A stretch of 32,579 nt of DNA from an uncultured Calothrix sp. (GTDB taxonomy: Bacteria; Cyanobacteriota; Cyanobacteriia; Cyanobacteriales; Nostocaceae). The notes beneath the pieces are model-generated. The model was given only the letters and a program-made list of their open reading frames with translations, was not told where the DNA came from and did not search any database. Positions 1-8,801 of this stretch are shown piece by piece; position 1 is the stretch's first letter, and the number at the start of each line of letters is the position of its first letter. Where the stretch lies: contig CALJJQ010000125.1 of the NCBI GenBank assembly GCA_937973965.1, forward strand, positions 1 to 32,579, in the 5' to 3' direction. The translations under genes and the position numbers were made by a program.

Positions 1-21
1 GCAAGCGTCACAAAATAAGGT

Positions 22-130
22 CAACTGGCACATACCTTTGAATATGAGTTTAATGTGTGTAATCCTTAATTTATAAACCTTACGTCTGAATTCAGCCAAT
101 GTGATAGTTTGACTGAAAATGTGCCAGTTG
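22..130. repeat. Small inverted-repeat element at left edge
   Basis: A perfect 12-bp inverted repeat (CAACTGGCACAT at 22-33, ATGTGCCAGTTG at 119-130) encloses about 85 bp of AT-rich non-coding DNA. The right arm runs on into GCGTAAGTCCT, and the extended 20-mer at 121-140 recurs in reverse complement at 32440-32459. This looks like the terminus of a dispersed repeat or degenerate insertion sequence. No transposase is visible. Confidence 0.45.
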
Positions 131-259
131 CGTAAGTCCTGCGGTGGTAACGTTTTGCCAGAGTCTGTGACCCATTTCATCCCTAGTTATACTTTATAAA
201 GCTGCGATTAGCGGCTCAAAAAACAGATTCCCTCAACCCTCTATCCAGTTATGAGAATA

Positions 260-379
260 TTAATTTCCAGCCAACTGCTCCCAGTTAATTTCTAAGGATA
301 ATTCATGACTAGCTGCCTCATGAACACGAGCTTGTAATTTCGCTGAACCTAACCTAGGCAATTCGAGGCTGAACCAGTC
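260..379 (-). pseudogene. Possible 3' remnant of an unidentified gene
   Basis: The minus strand holds 39 sense codons and a TAA stop with protein-like composition (begins DWFSLELPRLG, ends EINWEQLAGN). It is closed upstream by an in-frame TGA with no start codon, and further TGA codons lie beyond it. It reads like the C-terminal tail of a decayed gene. I do not recognise the family, and a chance reading frame cannot be excluded. Confidence 0.25.
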
Positions 380-437
380 TCAATTATATCATTTATCAAA
401 AGCTTGACAAATACCCTGACTATTTATGATAAACACA

Positions 438-462
438 AAAGACGCTCCTGCAGAACGTCTTT
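438..462 (-). terminator. Rho-independent terminator of hli
   Basis: On the minus strand AAAGACGTTC and GAGCGTCTTT form a 10-bp stem (one G-T pair) with a 5-nt loop, followed by TTTTGTGTTT. It lies about 130 bp downstream of the hli stop codon in the correct orientation. Confidence 0.7.
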
Positions 463-590
463 ATCTGGATTTATTGGAAAAACATTACTTTTATTTAATG
501 TTCTACTTTGTATTGCCAAATGCCAGGAAATATTAAAAACTTTCACAAACAATGACAATTACTCAAATATCGATTCCAATTCTATTTTAT

Positions 591-806
591 TTATAAGCTC
601 TGAAGAAAGCCGATAACACCATGACCAGTGAATACTTCTAAGGCAATCAAAGAAATAAATCCAATCATTGCTAAACGACCATTCAATAGTTCCGCGTAGG
701 GTGTGAATCCTGTACGTCCACCTTGCTCATCTACATATACCTTTGGTTCAAGAGCAAAGTTGTTGAGTTTACCGGTTTCGTCTACAATCGCGCCTTTGTA
801 AGTCAT
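591..806 (-). CDS. hli: High-light-inducible protein (HLIP/SCP)
   Basis: This is a 71-aa single-helix member of the chlorophyll a/b-binding-like superfamily. The family sits in the thylakoid membrane, binds chlorophyll and carotenoid, and protects photosystem II assembly and chlorophyll recycling under excess light. The signature [12 protein letters not shown] is at residues 39-50, with the chlorophyll-ligand and helix-pairing residues E39, N42 and R44. The hydrophobic helix continues to about residue 69. The length is normal for the family. The N-terminal 35 residues are polar and variable, as usual. The gene is monocistronic, divergent from thyX, with an HLR1-like RpaB site 35 bp upstream of the start codon and a hairpin terminator downstream. 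Family assignment is secure; which paralogue it is cannot be told from sequence alone. Confidence 0.93.
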   Translation of the reverse strand: MTYKGAIVDETGKLNNFALEPKVYVDEQGGRTGFTPYAELLNGRLAMIGFISLIALEVFTGHGVIGFLQSL

Positions 807-840
807 CTGAAAATTTTCCTAGAATAATTGCTGTGTTTTG

Positions 841-858
841 TATGTTAACTATTGTAAA
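841..858 (-). promoter_or_regulatory. HLR1-like RpaB-binding site upstream of hli
   Basis: On the minus strand the sequence reads TTTACAAT-AG-TTAACATA. The HLR1 consensus is two (G/T)TTACA(T/A)(T/A) repeats separated by 2 bp. The first repeat is perfect and the second has one mismatch. Another half-site, TTTACAAA, lies at about 872-879. RpaB control of hli genes through HLR1 is established in other cyanobacteria; its use here is inferred. Confidence 0.6.
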
Positions 859-980
859 CTATAAATTAATTTTTGTAAACGAAATTAAGGAATTATTTAG
901 AATTGGATGGGGCAAAAGGGGGGTATGATGTAGGGCTGAGAGGAATCACAACTGTTGCTGAGTTTAGGTTTTAGTTGCTC

Positions 981-1703
981 ATGGAAAGATTTCGCGTCGA
1001 GGTTCTTGCTCAAACGACAAATCCGCAGCAGGTGATTTACGCGGCAATGCATCAGGATTACACAGATGGGTTTGTGTATGATGAGCGCGATCGCTTTCCC
1101 AGTGAGGAAAAATGTGGTGAGATTATAGTAAATCGCTTACTAGCTGGAAATAGAGGGCATTTTGGATGCTTAGAACACCCGCAAATAGTCTTTAACTGTG
1201 GGTACTTTCCCCATAGCGTCATGCAACAAGCTCGTACCCATCGTGTCGGTGTATCATTCGATGTCCAGTCCTACCGTTATACGGGGATGCAGGTAATCGA
1301 TGTAGCTGATGGGAAGAAAGACGTGGAGGATGTTTTTTACCTGCGTCCTGCCGGTGATTACACAGATAGGCAAGGTAAAAAATATCATTACTCAGCCCAA
1401 CAAAGACAAGCAGACCTGGAATGGTGTGTAGAAGCAGCAAAAAGGTATAAAGCTGACTTTGAAGCGGGGATGTCGGAAGAACATGCACGGGGAAAAGTCC
1501 CCTTTGACTATCGTCAGCATTTTGTTGTTAGTTTTAATTTGCGATCGCTGCTTCACTTCCTTGATTTACGTTACAAGAAAGACGCACAGCTGGAAATTCA
1601 GAAACTGTGCGAGTTGATGTTTCCCCATTTAGCAGCATGGACACCCGCGATCGCCCAATGGTACAAAGAAAATCGTCTGGGTAAGGCTAGGTTATCTCCT
1701 TGA
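981..1703 (+). CDS. thyX: Flavin-dependent thymidylate synthase ThyX
   Basis: ThyX makes dTMP from dUMP using methylenetetrahydrofolate and reduced FAD, replacing ThyA in organisms that lack it. The protein is 240 aa from the ATG at 981; an in-frame TTG at 975 would add two residues and is less likely. The diagnostic FAD/dUMP motif region is at residues 85-102 (RTHR followed by SFDVQSYRYTG), a variant of the family RHR-x7-S motif. An upstream block, RLLAGNRGHFGCLEHPQIVF, precedes it. The C-terminal region (KKDAQLEIQ, then WTPAIAQWY) is typical of cyanobacterial ThyX. The gene is divergent from hli and convergent with rimM, with 24 bp between the two stop codons and no clear terminator between them. 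It appears complete. Confidence 0.92.
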   Translation: MERFRVEVLAQTTNPQQVIYAAMHQDYTDGFVYDERDRFPSEEKCGEIIVNRLLAGNRGHFGCLEHPQIVFNCGYFPHSVMQQARTHRVGVSFDVQSYRYTGMQVIDVADGKKDVEDVFYLRPAGDYTDRQGKKYHYSAQQRQADLEWCVEAAKRYKADFEAGMSEEHARGKVPFDYRQHFVVSFNLRSLLHFLDLRYKKDAQLEIQKLCELMFPHLAAWTPAIAQWYKENRLGKARLSP

Positions 1704-1727
1704 GTAGAAGACAGGAACATCTCCCTC

Positions 1728-2447
1728 CTACTGGTTAATTTCCAATAACCCATCGGGAGGTGTAATTTCCATCCTTTTACCGGAAATATCAACTACAGGG
1801 ACGATGGCTTCCACAAAGGGAATTAATATATTTGGTTGCTGATGATTATGATTCTCTGTATCATCTACCCATCTTTCTACTTCCAGTAAATCATTCCCTG
1901 CAGGAATCACATTCACTACCACACCCACCAATTGATTATTTTCCTGGATGTAAACCTGACAACCAACTAAATCCGCAATATGGTATTCTCCCTCCTCCAG
2001 TTGCGGACGGTCATCTTCTCGCACCAAAATTCGACATCCCCGCAACTCTTCCGCAGCATTACGATTTGTCACACTAGCTAACTTGATTAAATATAAATTC
2101 TTTCCTTCTAAATAACTACCAGCAATTAGTTGTACGGATATCGGTTCGGTTGCGTCAATTGGTAATAACCACCGCGTACCCGCAACTTCAAATCTTTCGG
2201 GAAAATCCGTACTCGGATACACCCGCATTTCCCCTGATAGTCCATGAGCAGCTACAATCGTCCCTATTTCTAACCAACCATCGGGTATGGGAGTCATTGC
2301 TGGTGTCTTGGTTGTTGAGGGTTGAGGAGGATTAATCTGGTTACTGTTAGGTTTATCTTGTTTCTGTAAGTGTGGACGTTTTTTGGGCATATTTTCAACT
2401 TCGTCTCCCATGTCGTTTGAACACAACCAAACAGGAAAATGGTTCAT
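1728..2447 (-). CDS. rimM: Ribosome maturation factor RimM
   Basis: RimM is a small-subunit assembly factor that binds ribosomal protein S19 and helps mature the 3' domain of 16S rRNA. The N-terminal RimM barrel starts near residue 57 (DGWLEIGTIVAAHGLSGEMR, then STDFPERF). The PRC-barrel half follows (EGEYHIADLVGCQVY, then IPFVEAIVPVVDISGKRMEI). The first roughly 55 residues are low-complexity and polar (K, Q, N, P, T), and the start is uncertain: candidate ATGs encode M1, M13 (MGDEVEN), M20 (MPKKR) and M51 (MTPIPDGW). Variable extensions of this sort occur in cyanobacterial RimM. The core is intact, so the gene is expected to be functional. Confidence 0.9.
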   Translation of the reverse strand: MNHFPVWLCSNDMGDEVENMPKKRPHLQKQDKPNSNQINPPQPSTTKTPAMTPIPDGWLEIGTIVAAHGLSGEMRVYPSTDFPERFEVAGTRWLLPIDATEPISVQLIAGSYLEGKNLYLIKLASVTNRNAAEELRGCRILVREDDRPQLEEGEYHIADLVGCQVYIQENNQLVGVVVNVIPAGNDLLEVERWVDDTENHNHQQPNILIPFVEAIVPVVDISGKRMEITPPDGLLEINQ

Positions 2448-3148
<701 letters not shown>

Positions 3149-3193
3149 ACCCAACAAACGTTAGATATCCAGAACAGAAGTTAGTAACGTCGT

Positions 3194-3227
3194 AGTTGTG
3201 CTAGTAGTATTTTATGCTAGTGCAACT
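3194..3227 (+). terminator. Terminator of ferredoxin gene
   Basis: AGTTGTGCTAG and CTAGTGCAACT form an 11-bp stem with two G-T pairs and a 12-nt loop, followed by AACTTTTG. The position fits a monocistronic ferredoxin transcript. The remainder of the 3149-3502 interval is AT-rich with no further gene seen. Confidence 0.6.
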
Positions 3228-3502
3228 AACTTTTGATGAGCTACTAATTATGATTTGGGATTTTGTCAAAATTGCCAAATTTAGAGTGAAACATAAATAT
3301 TAATCTCGACCAAAATATTTTTTGACGAAAGATTAACAATTTGTGCAAATATACTAAGAGCAGCGCAAGTATGTATTTATTATTGCTTGTTGCTGCTTAT
3401 TTTGCATTTTCTTTTCTTGACTTGTTGACAACTTCGATGTGTCATTGGGTTCTATGCACGAAACATCTCCAATTCACATTTTCAGTATGAGCGGCAAACT
3501 AT

Positions 3503-3976
3503 ATGATTTCGACATCAGAAGAATTATTGGCAATGGCAACGTGGGATAGTGTACGTGCGCCAAAAAGTCTAGCCTATCGCATTAAGCTATTAGCCCAATT
3601 AGCAACACGTCGGTTAACGGAACGACTGGATGCTTTTGGTTTGACACCCTTTCACTGGTTAGTTTTGTGTTGTTTGTGGGAGGAGGATGGATTACCCACA
3701 TCTAGCATTGGGGAGCGTTTACAGCAGGTGGGTGGAACCTTGACGGGTGTGATCGATCGGATGGAGGAACGAGGATTAGTACAACGTGAACGCGATACCC
3801 GCGATCGCCGTGTTTGGCGAATTTGGCTCACTGACGCAGGAAAGGACTTAGAAAGTGTATTACCTCCTGTCGCTGCTCAAGTCCGGGATGACATGATGCA
3901 GGGAATTCCTCCAGAACAGCGCGAGCTTTTTTCCCAAATCCTGGATCAGGCGATCGCTAACCTATCCCTATCCTAG
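3503..3976 (+). CDS. MarR-family transcriptional regulator
   Basis: This is a 157-aa winged-helix DNA-binding protein. Helical dimerisation segments lie at residues 20-45 and 125-155. The HTH is at about 55-85 (LPTSSIGERLQQVGGTLTGVIDRMEERGLV), followed by the wing RERDTRDRRVWRIWLTDAGKDL, the hallmark DxRD/R wing of the family. Such proteins normally repress nearby genes and are released by small ligands or oxidation. The target is unknown: the gene stands alone between ferredoxin and an ABC-F gene. The ribosome site is weak, and a second in-frame ATG at codon 11 (MATWDSV) is an alternative start. Confidence 0.9.
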   Translation: MISTSEELLAMATWDSVRAPKSLAYRIKLLAQLATRRLTERLDAFGLTPFHWLVLCCLWEEDGLPTSSIGERLQQVGGTLTGVIDRMEERGLVQRERDTRDRRVWRIWLTDAGKDLESVLPPVAAQVRDDMMQGIPPEQRELFSQILDQAIANLSLS

Positions 3977-3986
3977 TTCCTACCTC

Positions 3987-4011
3987 TTGATGGTCTTTGC
4001 CATCAAATTTT
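3987..4011 (+). terminator. Terminator after marR-type gene
   Basis: TTGATGG and CCATCAA form a 7-bp stem with a 6-nt loop, followed by ATTTTG, starting 11 bp after the stop codon. Confidence 0.55.
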
Positions 4012-4508
4012 GAACTCGGCTTTTCTCAGTACCAAAACTAATTCAATAGAGAATCCCCCCAGAGGACGAAATTTACGACATCAGGAGGGCTTCAAATGTT
4101 GCAGCAAAAAGTGAATTAGTAATAAGTTAACAGGGTCTAGGTTAAACTGCAAATAACAATAGATTAATATTTGGTTAAGCCAGCACAAAAATACAGCATT
4201 GCGATGCTGCTCATAGTGCTAAAACTATCCAGTTACTAGCTTTTTAGCTGATGGGGTATCTTAAAAATAAGTTTTGGCAGTATATATAGTTTTTTATACC
4301 CCACAGGGAGAATATATCTGACAAAAGAAAATATTGGGGAGAGGGTAAAGACCCCACAGGGGTAGCAGGGTTTGCCAGAGACCACCAGGTAATCAATCCA
4401 AAATCGAAAAACCAAAATCGAAAATCCTTTGAGTTTTGTTAAGATGAATCTCGATGCGTGTCGGTTGATTGGACGACTCGCGTTGTTTACAAGTTGGGAG
4501 AAATTGTA
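4012..4508. other. Intergenic region upstream of ABC-F gene
   Basis: AT-rich, with ACCCCACAGGG occurring twice (near 4298 and 4352) and a cyanobacterial short repeat of the AATCCAAAATCGAAAAACC type near 4394-4430. The promoter of the downstream gene must lie here. The only reading frame across it, on the minus strand, is low-complexity and not credible. Confidence 0.4.
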
Positions 4509-6200
4509 ATGCTGCGACTCGAACACATCAGTAAAATCTATCCGACAGGCGAAGTTCTCAAGGATGTGAATTGGGAAGTTAAAATTGGCGATCGCATCGG
4601 GTTGGTGGGAGTGAATGGTGCGGGGAAATCGACGCAATTAAAGATTATAACTGGAGAGATTGAGCCGACATCGGGGGAGGTGATACGTCCTGCGAGTTTA
4701 AATATTGCCTATTTGAACCAGGAGTTTGAGGTGGAACCGACCCGGACAGTTTACGAAGAGTTTTGGACTGTGTTTAAGGATGCGAATGCTGTACAAACGG
4801 CTTTAGCACAGGTACAGCGAGATATGGAAACCGCATCTCCGGAGGAACTGGATAAGTTAATTCATAAGTTAGATAAATTACAACGTCAGTTTGAGGCGTT
4901 AGATGGGTATGGTTTAGAAGCTCGTATAGGTAAGATTTTACCAGAAATGGGGTTTAGTTTAGAAGACGGCGATCGCTTGGTTAGTTCCTTTAGCGGTGGC
5001 TGGCAAATGCGCATGGGTTTGGGTAAAATTTTGTTGCAGGAACCGGATTTATTGCTATTGGACGAACCGACTAACCATTTAGATTTGGAGACGATTGAAT
5101 GGTTAGAAGGGTATTTAAAGAAATTAACAACACCGATGGTAATTGTTTCCCATGACCGGGAGTTTCTCGACCGTTTATGTACCCAAATCGTGGAAACAGA
5201 AAGGGGTATATCGACAACTTATTTAGGAAATTATTCAGCTTATTTGCAACAAAAAGCAGAGAATCAAGCAGCCCAATTAAGTGCTTACGAACGGCAGCAA
5301 AAAGAAATAGAAAAACAGCAAGCCTTTGTTGAGAAATTCCGAGCGAGTGCGACCCGTAGTACCCAAGCTAAAAGCCGAGAAAAGCAATTAGATAAAATTG
5401 AGAGGATTGGAGCACCGACGGGTAGTGTGAGAACATTACATTTTCGCTTTCCACCGGCTCCCCGCAGTGGTCGAGAAGTTGTCATCATTAAAGATTTAAC
5501 CCATATTTATGACGATAAAATTTTATTTTTGGGAGCAAATTTATTAGTAGAACGGGGTGATAGGATTGCGTTTCTTGGTCCCAATGGAGCCGGAAAATCC
5601 ACCCTATTGCGATTAATTACCGGAGGTGAAACTCCCAGCGAAGGGAAAGTTGAATTAGGACAACATAATGTCATTCCCGGTTATTTTGAGCAGAACCAAG
5701 CCGAAGCCTTAGATTTAGAAAAAACCGTGATGGAAACGATTCACGATGAAGTTCCCGATTGGAAAAATGAAGAAGTTCGCACCCTATTAGGCAGATTTTT
5801 ATTTAGTGGTGACACGGTTTTCAAACAGGTTTCCGCTCTCAGTGGAGGAGAAAAAGCTCGATTAGCATTAGCCAAAATGTTACTACGTCCAGCCAACCTC
5901 CTAATCCTAGATGAACCAACCAACCACCTCGATATACCCGCAAAAGAAATGTTGGAGGAAGCATTAATAAATTACGACGGAACCGCCCTAATTGTCTCCC
6001 ACGACCGGTATTTTATCTCCCAAGTTGCCAACAAAATCGTCGAAATTCGCGACGGAGAATTCCGTGTTTACCTAGGAGATTACCACTACTACCTCAGTAA
6101 ACTTGCAGAAGAAAAAGAAGCCGCAAAACAAGCCGCGATCGCAGCCGAAAAAGCTGCTAAAAAGGCTGCCAAAGCTGCAAAAAGTGGCAAGAAAAAGTAA
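4509..6200 (+). CDS. ABC-F family ATPase (translation/antibiotic-protection type)
   Basis: A 563-aa cytosolic protein with two ABC ATPase domains and no membrane segments. ABC-F proteins bind the ribosomal E site and modulate translation or relieve stalling. Domain 1 has Walker A GVNGAGKST (34-42), signature FSGGW (161-165) and LLLLDEPTNHLD (181-192). The basic linker (about 245-305) is the P-site tRNA interaction motif. Domain 2 has GPNGAGKST (357-365), LSGGE (444-448) and LLILDEPTNHLD (464-475). The C-terminal tail from about 530 is almost pure K, A and E. The ATG at 4509 is chosen because GGGAGAAATT precedes it and the protein then starts MLRLEHISKIYP, as in homologues; a GTG at 4458 would add 17 unlikely residues. 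Confidence 0.92.
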   Translation: MLRLEHISKIYPTGEVLKDVNWEVKIGDRIGLVGVNGAGKSTQLKIITGEIEPTSGEVIRPASLNIAYLNQEFEVEPTRTVYEEFWTVFKDANAVQTALAQVQRDMETASPEELDKLIHKLDKLQRQFEALDGYGLEARIGKILPEMGFSLEDGDRLVSSFSGGWQMRMGLGKILLQEPDLLLLDEPTNHLDLETIEWLEGYLKKLTTPMVIVSHDREFLDRLCTQIVETERGISTTYLGNYSAYLQQKAENQAAQLSAYERQQKEIEKQQAFVEKFRASATRSTQAKSREKQLDKIERIGAPTGSVRTLHFRFPPAPRSGREVVIIKDLTHIYDDKILFLGANLLVERGDRIAFLGPNGAGKSTLLRLITGGETPSEGKVELGQHNVIPGYFEQNQAEALDLEKTVMETIHDEVPDWKNEEVRTLLGRFLFSGDTVFKQVSALSGGEKARLALAKMLLRPANLLILDEPTNHLDIPAKEMLEEALINYDGTALIVSHDRYFISQVANKIVEIRDGEFRVYLGDYHYYLSKLAEEKEAAKQAAIAAEKAAKKAAKAAKSGKKK

Positions 6201-6236
6201 TGCCAATTTGAAACCAGAATACCACAGATGAATTTT

Positions 6237-6262
6237 GTAGAGACGTAGCAATGCTACGTCTC
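6237..6262. repeat. GTAGAGACGTAGC hairpin repeat
   Basis: GAGACGTAGCA and TGCTACGTCTC form an 11-bp perfect hairpin (6240-6262) within GTAGAGACGTAGCAATGCTACGTCTC. The same core occurs at 13602-13628 and, degraded, at 18872-18897 and near 2553. Lying between two convergent genes, it may also serve as a bidirectional terminator. Confidence 0.7.
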
Positions 6263-6276
6263 AGATTCTGTTTCCC

Positions 6277-6711
6277 CTAAATCCCCAACCTGGGACGAAT
6301 CCCATCACAACGATATTTCCAGTAATCCCGTAAAATGCGATCGTGGTCAAAACAAAGATTCTGCGGTAAATTCTCCAAAGTAAATATTCCCAACCCTTTC
6401 GCATCATCCCCCGCTTGAGGTTCCCCACTTGCCGTCGCTAAAAACACAATACTAATCGTATGTTTACGTAAATCCCGTCGTGGATCAGAATAGACTAAAA
6501 ATTGCTCAACCAAATCCACAGTTAACCCCGTTTCTTCCTTTGCTTCCCGACATGCAGCCGTTTCTACCGACTCACCATAGTCCACAAACCCCCCAGGAAT
6601 AGCCCAACCCAAAGGTTCAAAATGACGTTCAATTAACACAATCGGACGGTGGGGACGATCAATTAATTCGATCATAATATCAACGGTTGGAGCTGGATTT
6701 TGGTAGGACAT
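6277..6711 (-). CDS. Nudix hydrolase
   Basis: A 144-aa protein with a complete Nudix box at residues 41-63 (G41-x5-E47-x7-R55-E-A-K-E-E-T-G-L63), which binds the divalent metal that hydrolyses nucleoside diphosphates linked to another group. The compact form, with [12 protein letters not shown] and a C-terminal [13 protein letters not shown], resembles the ADP-ribose pyrophosphatase/MutT-like group common in cyanobacteria, but the substrate (ADP-ribose, oxidised dNTP or NADH) cannot be read from sequence. It is convergent with the ABC-F gene. Upstream are short CCCTACTCCCTATT-type repeats (6810-6842) rather than an operon partner. Confidence 0.9.
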   Translation of the reverse strand: MSYQNPAPTVDIMIELIDRPHRPIVLIERHFEPLGWAIPGGFVDYGESVETAACREAKEETGLTVDLVEQFLVYSDPRRDLRKHTISIVFLATASGEPQAGDDAKGLGIFTLENLPQNLCFDHDRILRDYWKYRCDGIRPRLGI

Positions 6712-6809
6712 GGAGAGAAAATAAATAGAATACGGTCGTCAGAATCCAGAATACAGGATAAGGGGACAGCAGACAGAATACAGAACCAAAACCGATAAAA
6801 GTGGTTTTC

Positions 6810-6842
6810 CCCTACCCCCTACTCCCTATTCCCCACTCCCTA
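6810..6842. repeat. Short tandem heptamer repeats (STRR)
   Basis: Run of CCCCTAC/CCCCTAC/TCCCTATT/CCCCACT/CCCTAAT units, typical of cyanobacterial short tandemly repeated sequences. A second run in the opposite sense (GGGAGTAGGGAGTGG) lies at about 8438-8470, and a third near 2448. Confidence 0.65.
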
Positions 6843-6888
6843 ATTATGCTAAATTCAATGGGTGGGTATTTCTTTGTATGGGGTTTAT

Positions 6889-8403
6889 ATGCCGTTTCCA
6901 CGTTCCAGTGGTGTTTTGTTGCATCCGACTAGTTTACCAAGTCGTTTTGGTATCGGTGATTTGGGTAGTGGTGCCAAGCAATTTATTGATTTTTTACACA
7001 GCAGTTTGCAACAATATTGGCAAGTGTTACCACTAGGACCAACAGGTTTCGGTAATTCTCCTTACATGTGTTACTCCGCAATGGCAGGAAATCCTTTGCT
7101 GATTAGCCCTGAGAAATTGGTGACGGATGGTTTACTCAGCAAAGATAATTTACATGATATACCTGATTTTTCCCCCTATCGAGTTGATTACGACCGAGTA
7201 ATTGAATTTAAAGCAAATCTATTCAAAACTGCTTGTAAAAATTTCATTAGCGGTGCGACACCGGAACAAAAAGCAGATTTTGAGGAGTTTTGTCATTCTA
7301 AAGCCTATTGGTTAGATGATTTTGCTTTGTTTATGGCTTTGAAGGATGCTCATGGTGGTGATAGTTGGTACGCGTGGTCTCCAGAGTTCATGCAGCGCGA
7401 ACCGACAGCTTTGTCCCTTGCGAAATCAGAGTTAGCAGATACTATTTTTTATTATAAATTTATTCAGTACCAGTTTTTCCATCAGTGGTTAGAAATCAAA
7501 ACCTACGCGAATAAAAAAGGAATCGATATTATTGGTGATATTCCCATTTATGTAGCCCATGATAGTGCAGATGTTTGGGCGAATCCGGATTATTTTTATT
7601 TAGATGAAGAAACCGGGAAACCAACACAAATGGCTGGTGTTCCACCGGATTATTTTAGCGAAACTGGTCAGTTGTGGGGAAATCCAATTTACCATTGGGA
7701 ACGGCTACAAAAACAGGGATTTAAATGGTGGATACAGCGTTTTGAAGCCATGTTAGATTATGTGGATATTATCAGAATTGACCATTTTCGCGGTTTTGAA
7801 GCTTTTTGGTCTGTCCCCCAGGGTGAAGAAACGGCAATTAATGGTAAATGGGTGAAAGCACCTGGGGAAGAATTATTTAAAGCGATTCGTCAGAAATTAG
7901 GTAAATTACCCGTATTAGCTGAAGATTTAGGAGTGATTACACCCGATGTGGAAGCGTTGCGGGATGAATTTGAATTTCCCGGGATGAAGGTTTTACAATT
8001 TGCCTTCGGTTCTGACCCTGGAAATCCGTTTTTACCGTTTAATTTTCCCCGTAATTGTGTTGTTTATACGGGAACCCACGATAATGACACGACCTTGAGT
8101 TGGTTTAATAATTTAAATGATTGGGAAAGACGCAATTTATTGTTATATTTAGGAGGAAGTATTAGTCAGGATGGCATACATTGGGATTTGATTCGGTTAG
8201 CCCTTAGTTCCGTGGCCAATCAAGCGATTATTCCTCTACAGGATGTGTTAGGATATGGTGGCGATACACGGATGAATTTCCCTGGCACTGATACTGGTAA
8301 TTGGGAATGGCGTTACCATGAAGATGCAATTCATCAATCCTTAAGTGAGAAATTGCGAGATTTGACGGTTCTGTTTGGACGTGCGCCATTATCAAAGGGA
8401 TAG
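6889..8403 (+). CDS. malQ: 4-alpha-glucanotransferase (GH77, MalQ/D-enzyme)
   Basis: A 504-aa amylomaltase that transfers alpha-1,4-glucan segments between maltooligosaccharides in glycogen turnover. N-terminal FPRSSGVLLHPTSLPSRFGIGDLG is the family start. Catalytic residues are visible: nucleophile D298 in RIDHFRGFEAFW, acid/base E345 in LAEDLG, and D398 in GTHDNDT. The length is standard. The ATG at 6889 is preferred because GGGGTTT precedes it and homologues begin at MPF; a GTG at 6862 would add nine residues. The gene is monocistronic, followed by short repeats and a MITE-like element. Confidence 0.95.
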   Translation: MPFPRSSGVLLHPTSLPSRFGIGDLGSGAKQFIDFLHSSLQQYWQVLPLGPTGFGNSPYMCYSAMAGNPLLISPEKLVTDGLLSKDNLHDIPDFSPYRVDYDRVIEFKANLFKTACKNFISGATPEQKADFEEFCHSKAYWLDDFALFMALKDAHGGDSWYAWSPEFMQREPTALSLAKSELADTIFYYKFIQYQFFHQWLEIKTYANKKGIDIIGDIPIYVAHDSADVWANPDYFYLDEETGKPTQMAGVPPDYFSETGQLWGNPIYHWERLQKQGFKWWIQRFEAMLDYVDIIRIDHFRGFEAFWSVPQGEETAINGKWVKAPGEELFKAIRQKLGKLPVLAEDLGVITPDVEALRDEFEFPGMKVLQFAFGSDPGNPFLPFNFPRNCVVYTGTHDNDTTLSWFNNLNDWERRNLLLYLGGSISQDGIHWDLIRLALSSVANQAIIPLQDVLGYGGDTRMNFPGTDTGNWEWRYHEDAIHQSLSEKLRDLTVLFGRAPLSKG

Positions 8404-8492
8404 ACCTGCGTTTGGAGTAAACTACTGTGAATTAGAGGGAGTAGGGAGTGGTGAGTCGGGAGTAGGTAGGTCGGTGTTAAAAATTGTTGGGA

Positions 8493-8667
8493 GAGGATGT
8501 TTTAAAAGTCGATCTTAATGCTTAACAAGCTCGTTTTTTGGAGTAGGAATAGATGGGATATGTCGCGTCTGTACAGTTGTTCACGACAAATACACCCTTT
8601 GAGCCTATTGACCGTCTTCAATAGGTGGTTGATAAAGCATTTATTGATACTGGACTAACATCCTCTG
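8493..8667. mobile_element. MITE-like element, family A copy 1
   Basis: A 175-bp non-coding element with inverted ends: GAGGATGTT at 8493-8501 and AACATCCTC at 8659-8667. The internal arms CTTAATGCTTAACAA and TTGATAAAGCATTTA extend the pairing. The centre carries ATGTCGCGTCTGTACAG. A second copy with the same order of motifs is at 23877-24049. No protein is encoded. The rest of 8404-8801 holds short repeats and no gene. Confidence 0.75.
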
Positions 8668-8801
8668 ATGACAAAGCATAGGTCTTACTTTTCGTTATAT
8701 ACTTCGGTTTATTTGCACTGTCCTACTTAGGAGGAAAATCAATTCTAACTCCCAATTATCTCAAACCTAAAATCCAATTTATTCTCTCTGTTTTTCCCGA
8801 T

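Noticed and set aside
404-616. 70-codon plus-strand frame near the hli terminator
   Set aside because: Starts with a weak context, runs through the hli terminator hairpin and overlaps the hli 3' end; composition is not protein-like.
8404-8480. GGGAGTAGGGAGTGG runs as a possible CRISPR or G-quadruplex
   Set aside because: Units are short and adjacent without unique spacers; they fit the STRR family. G-runs are too short for a convincing quadruplex.
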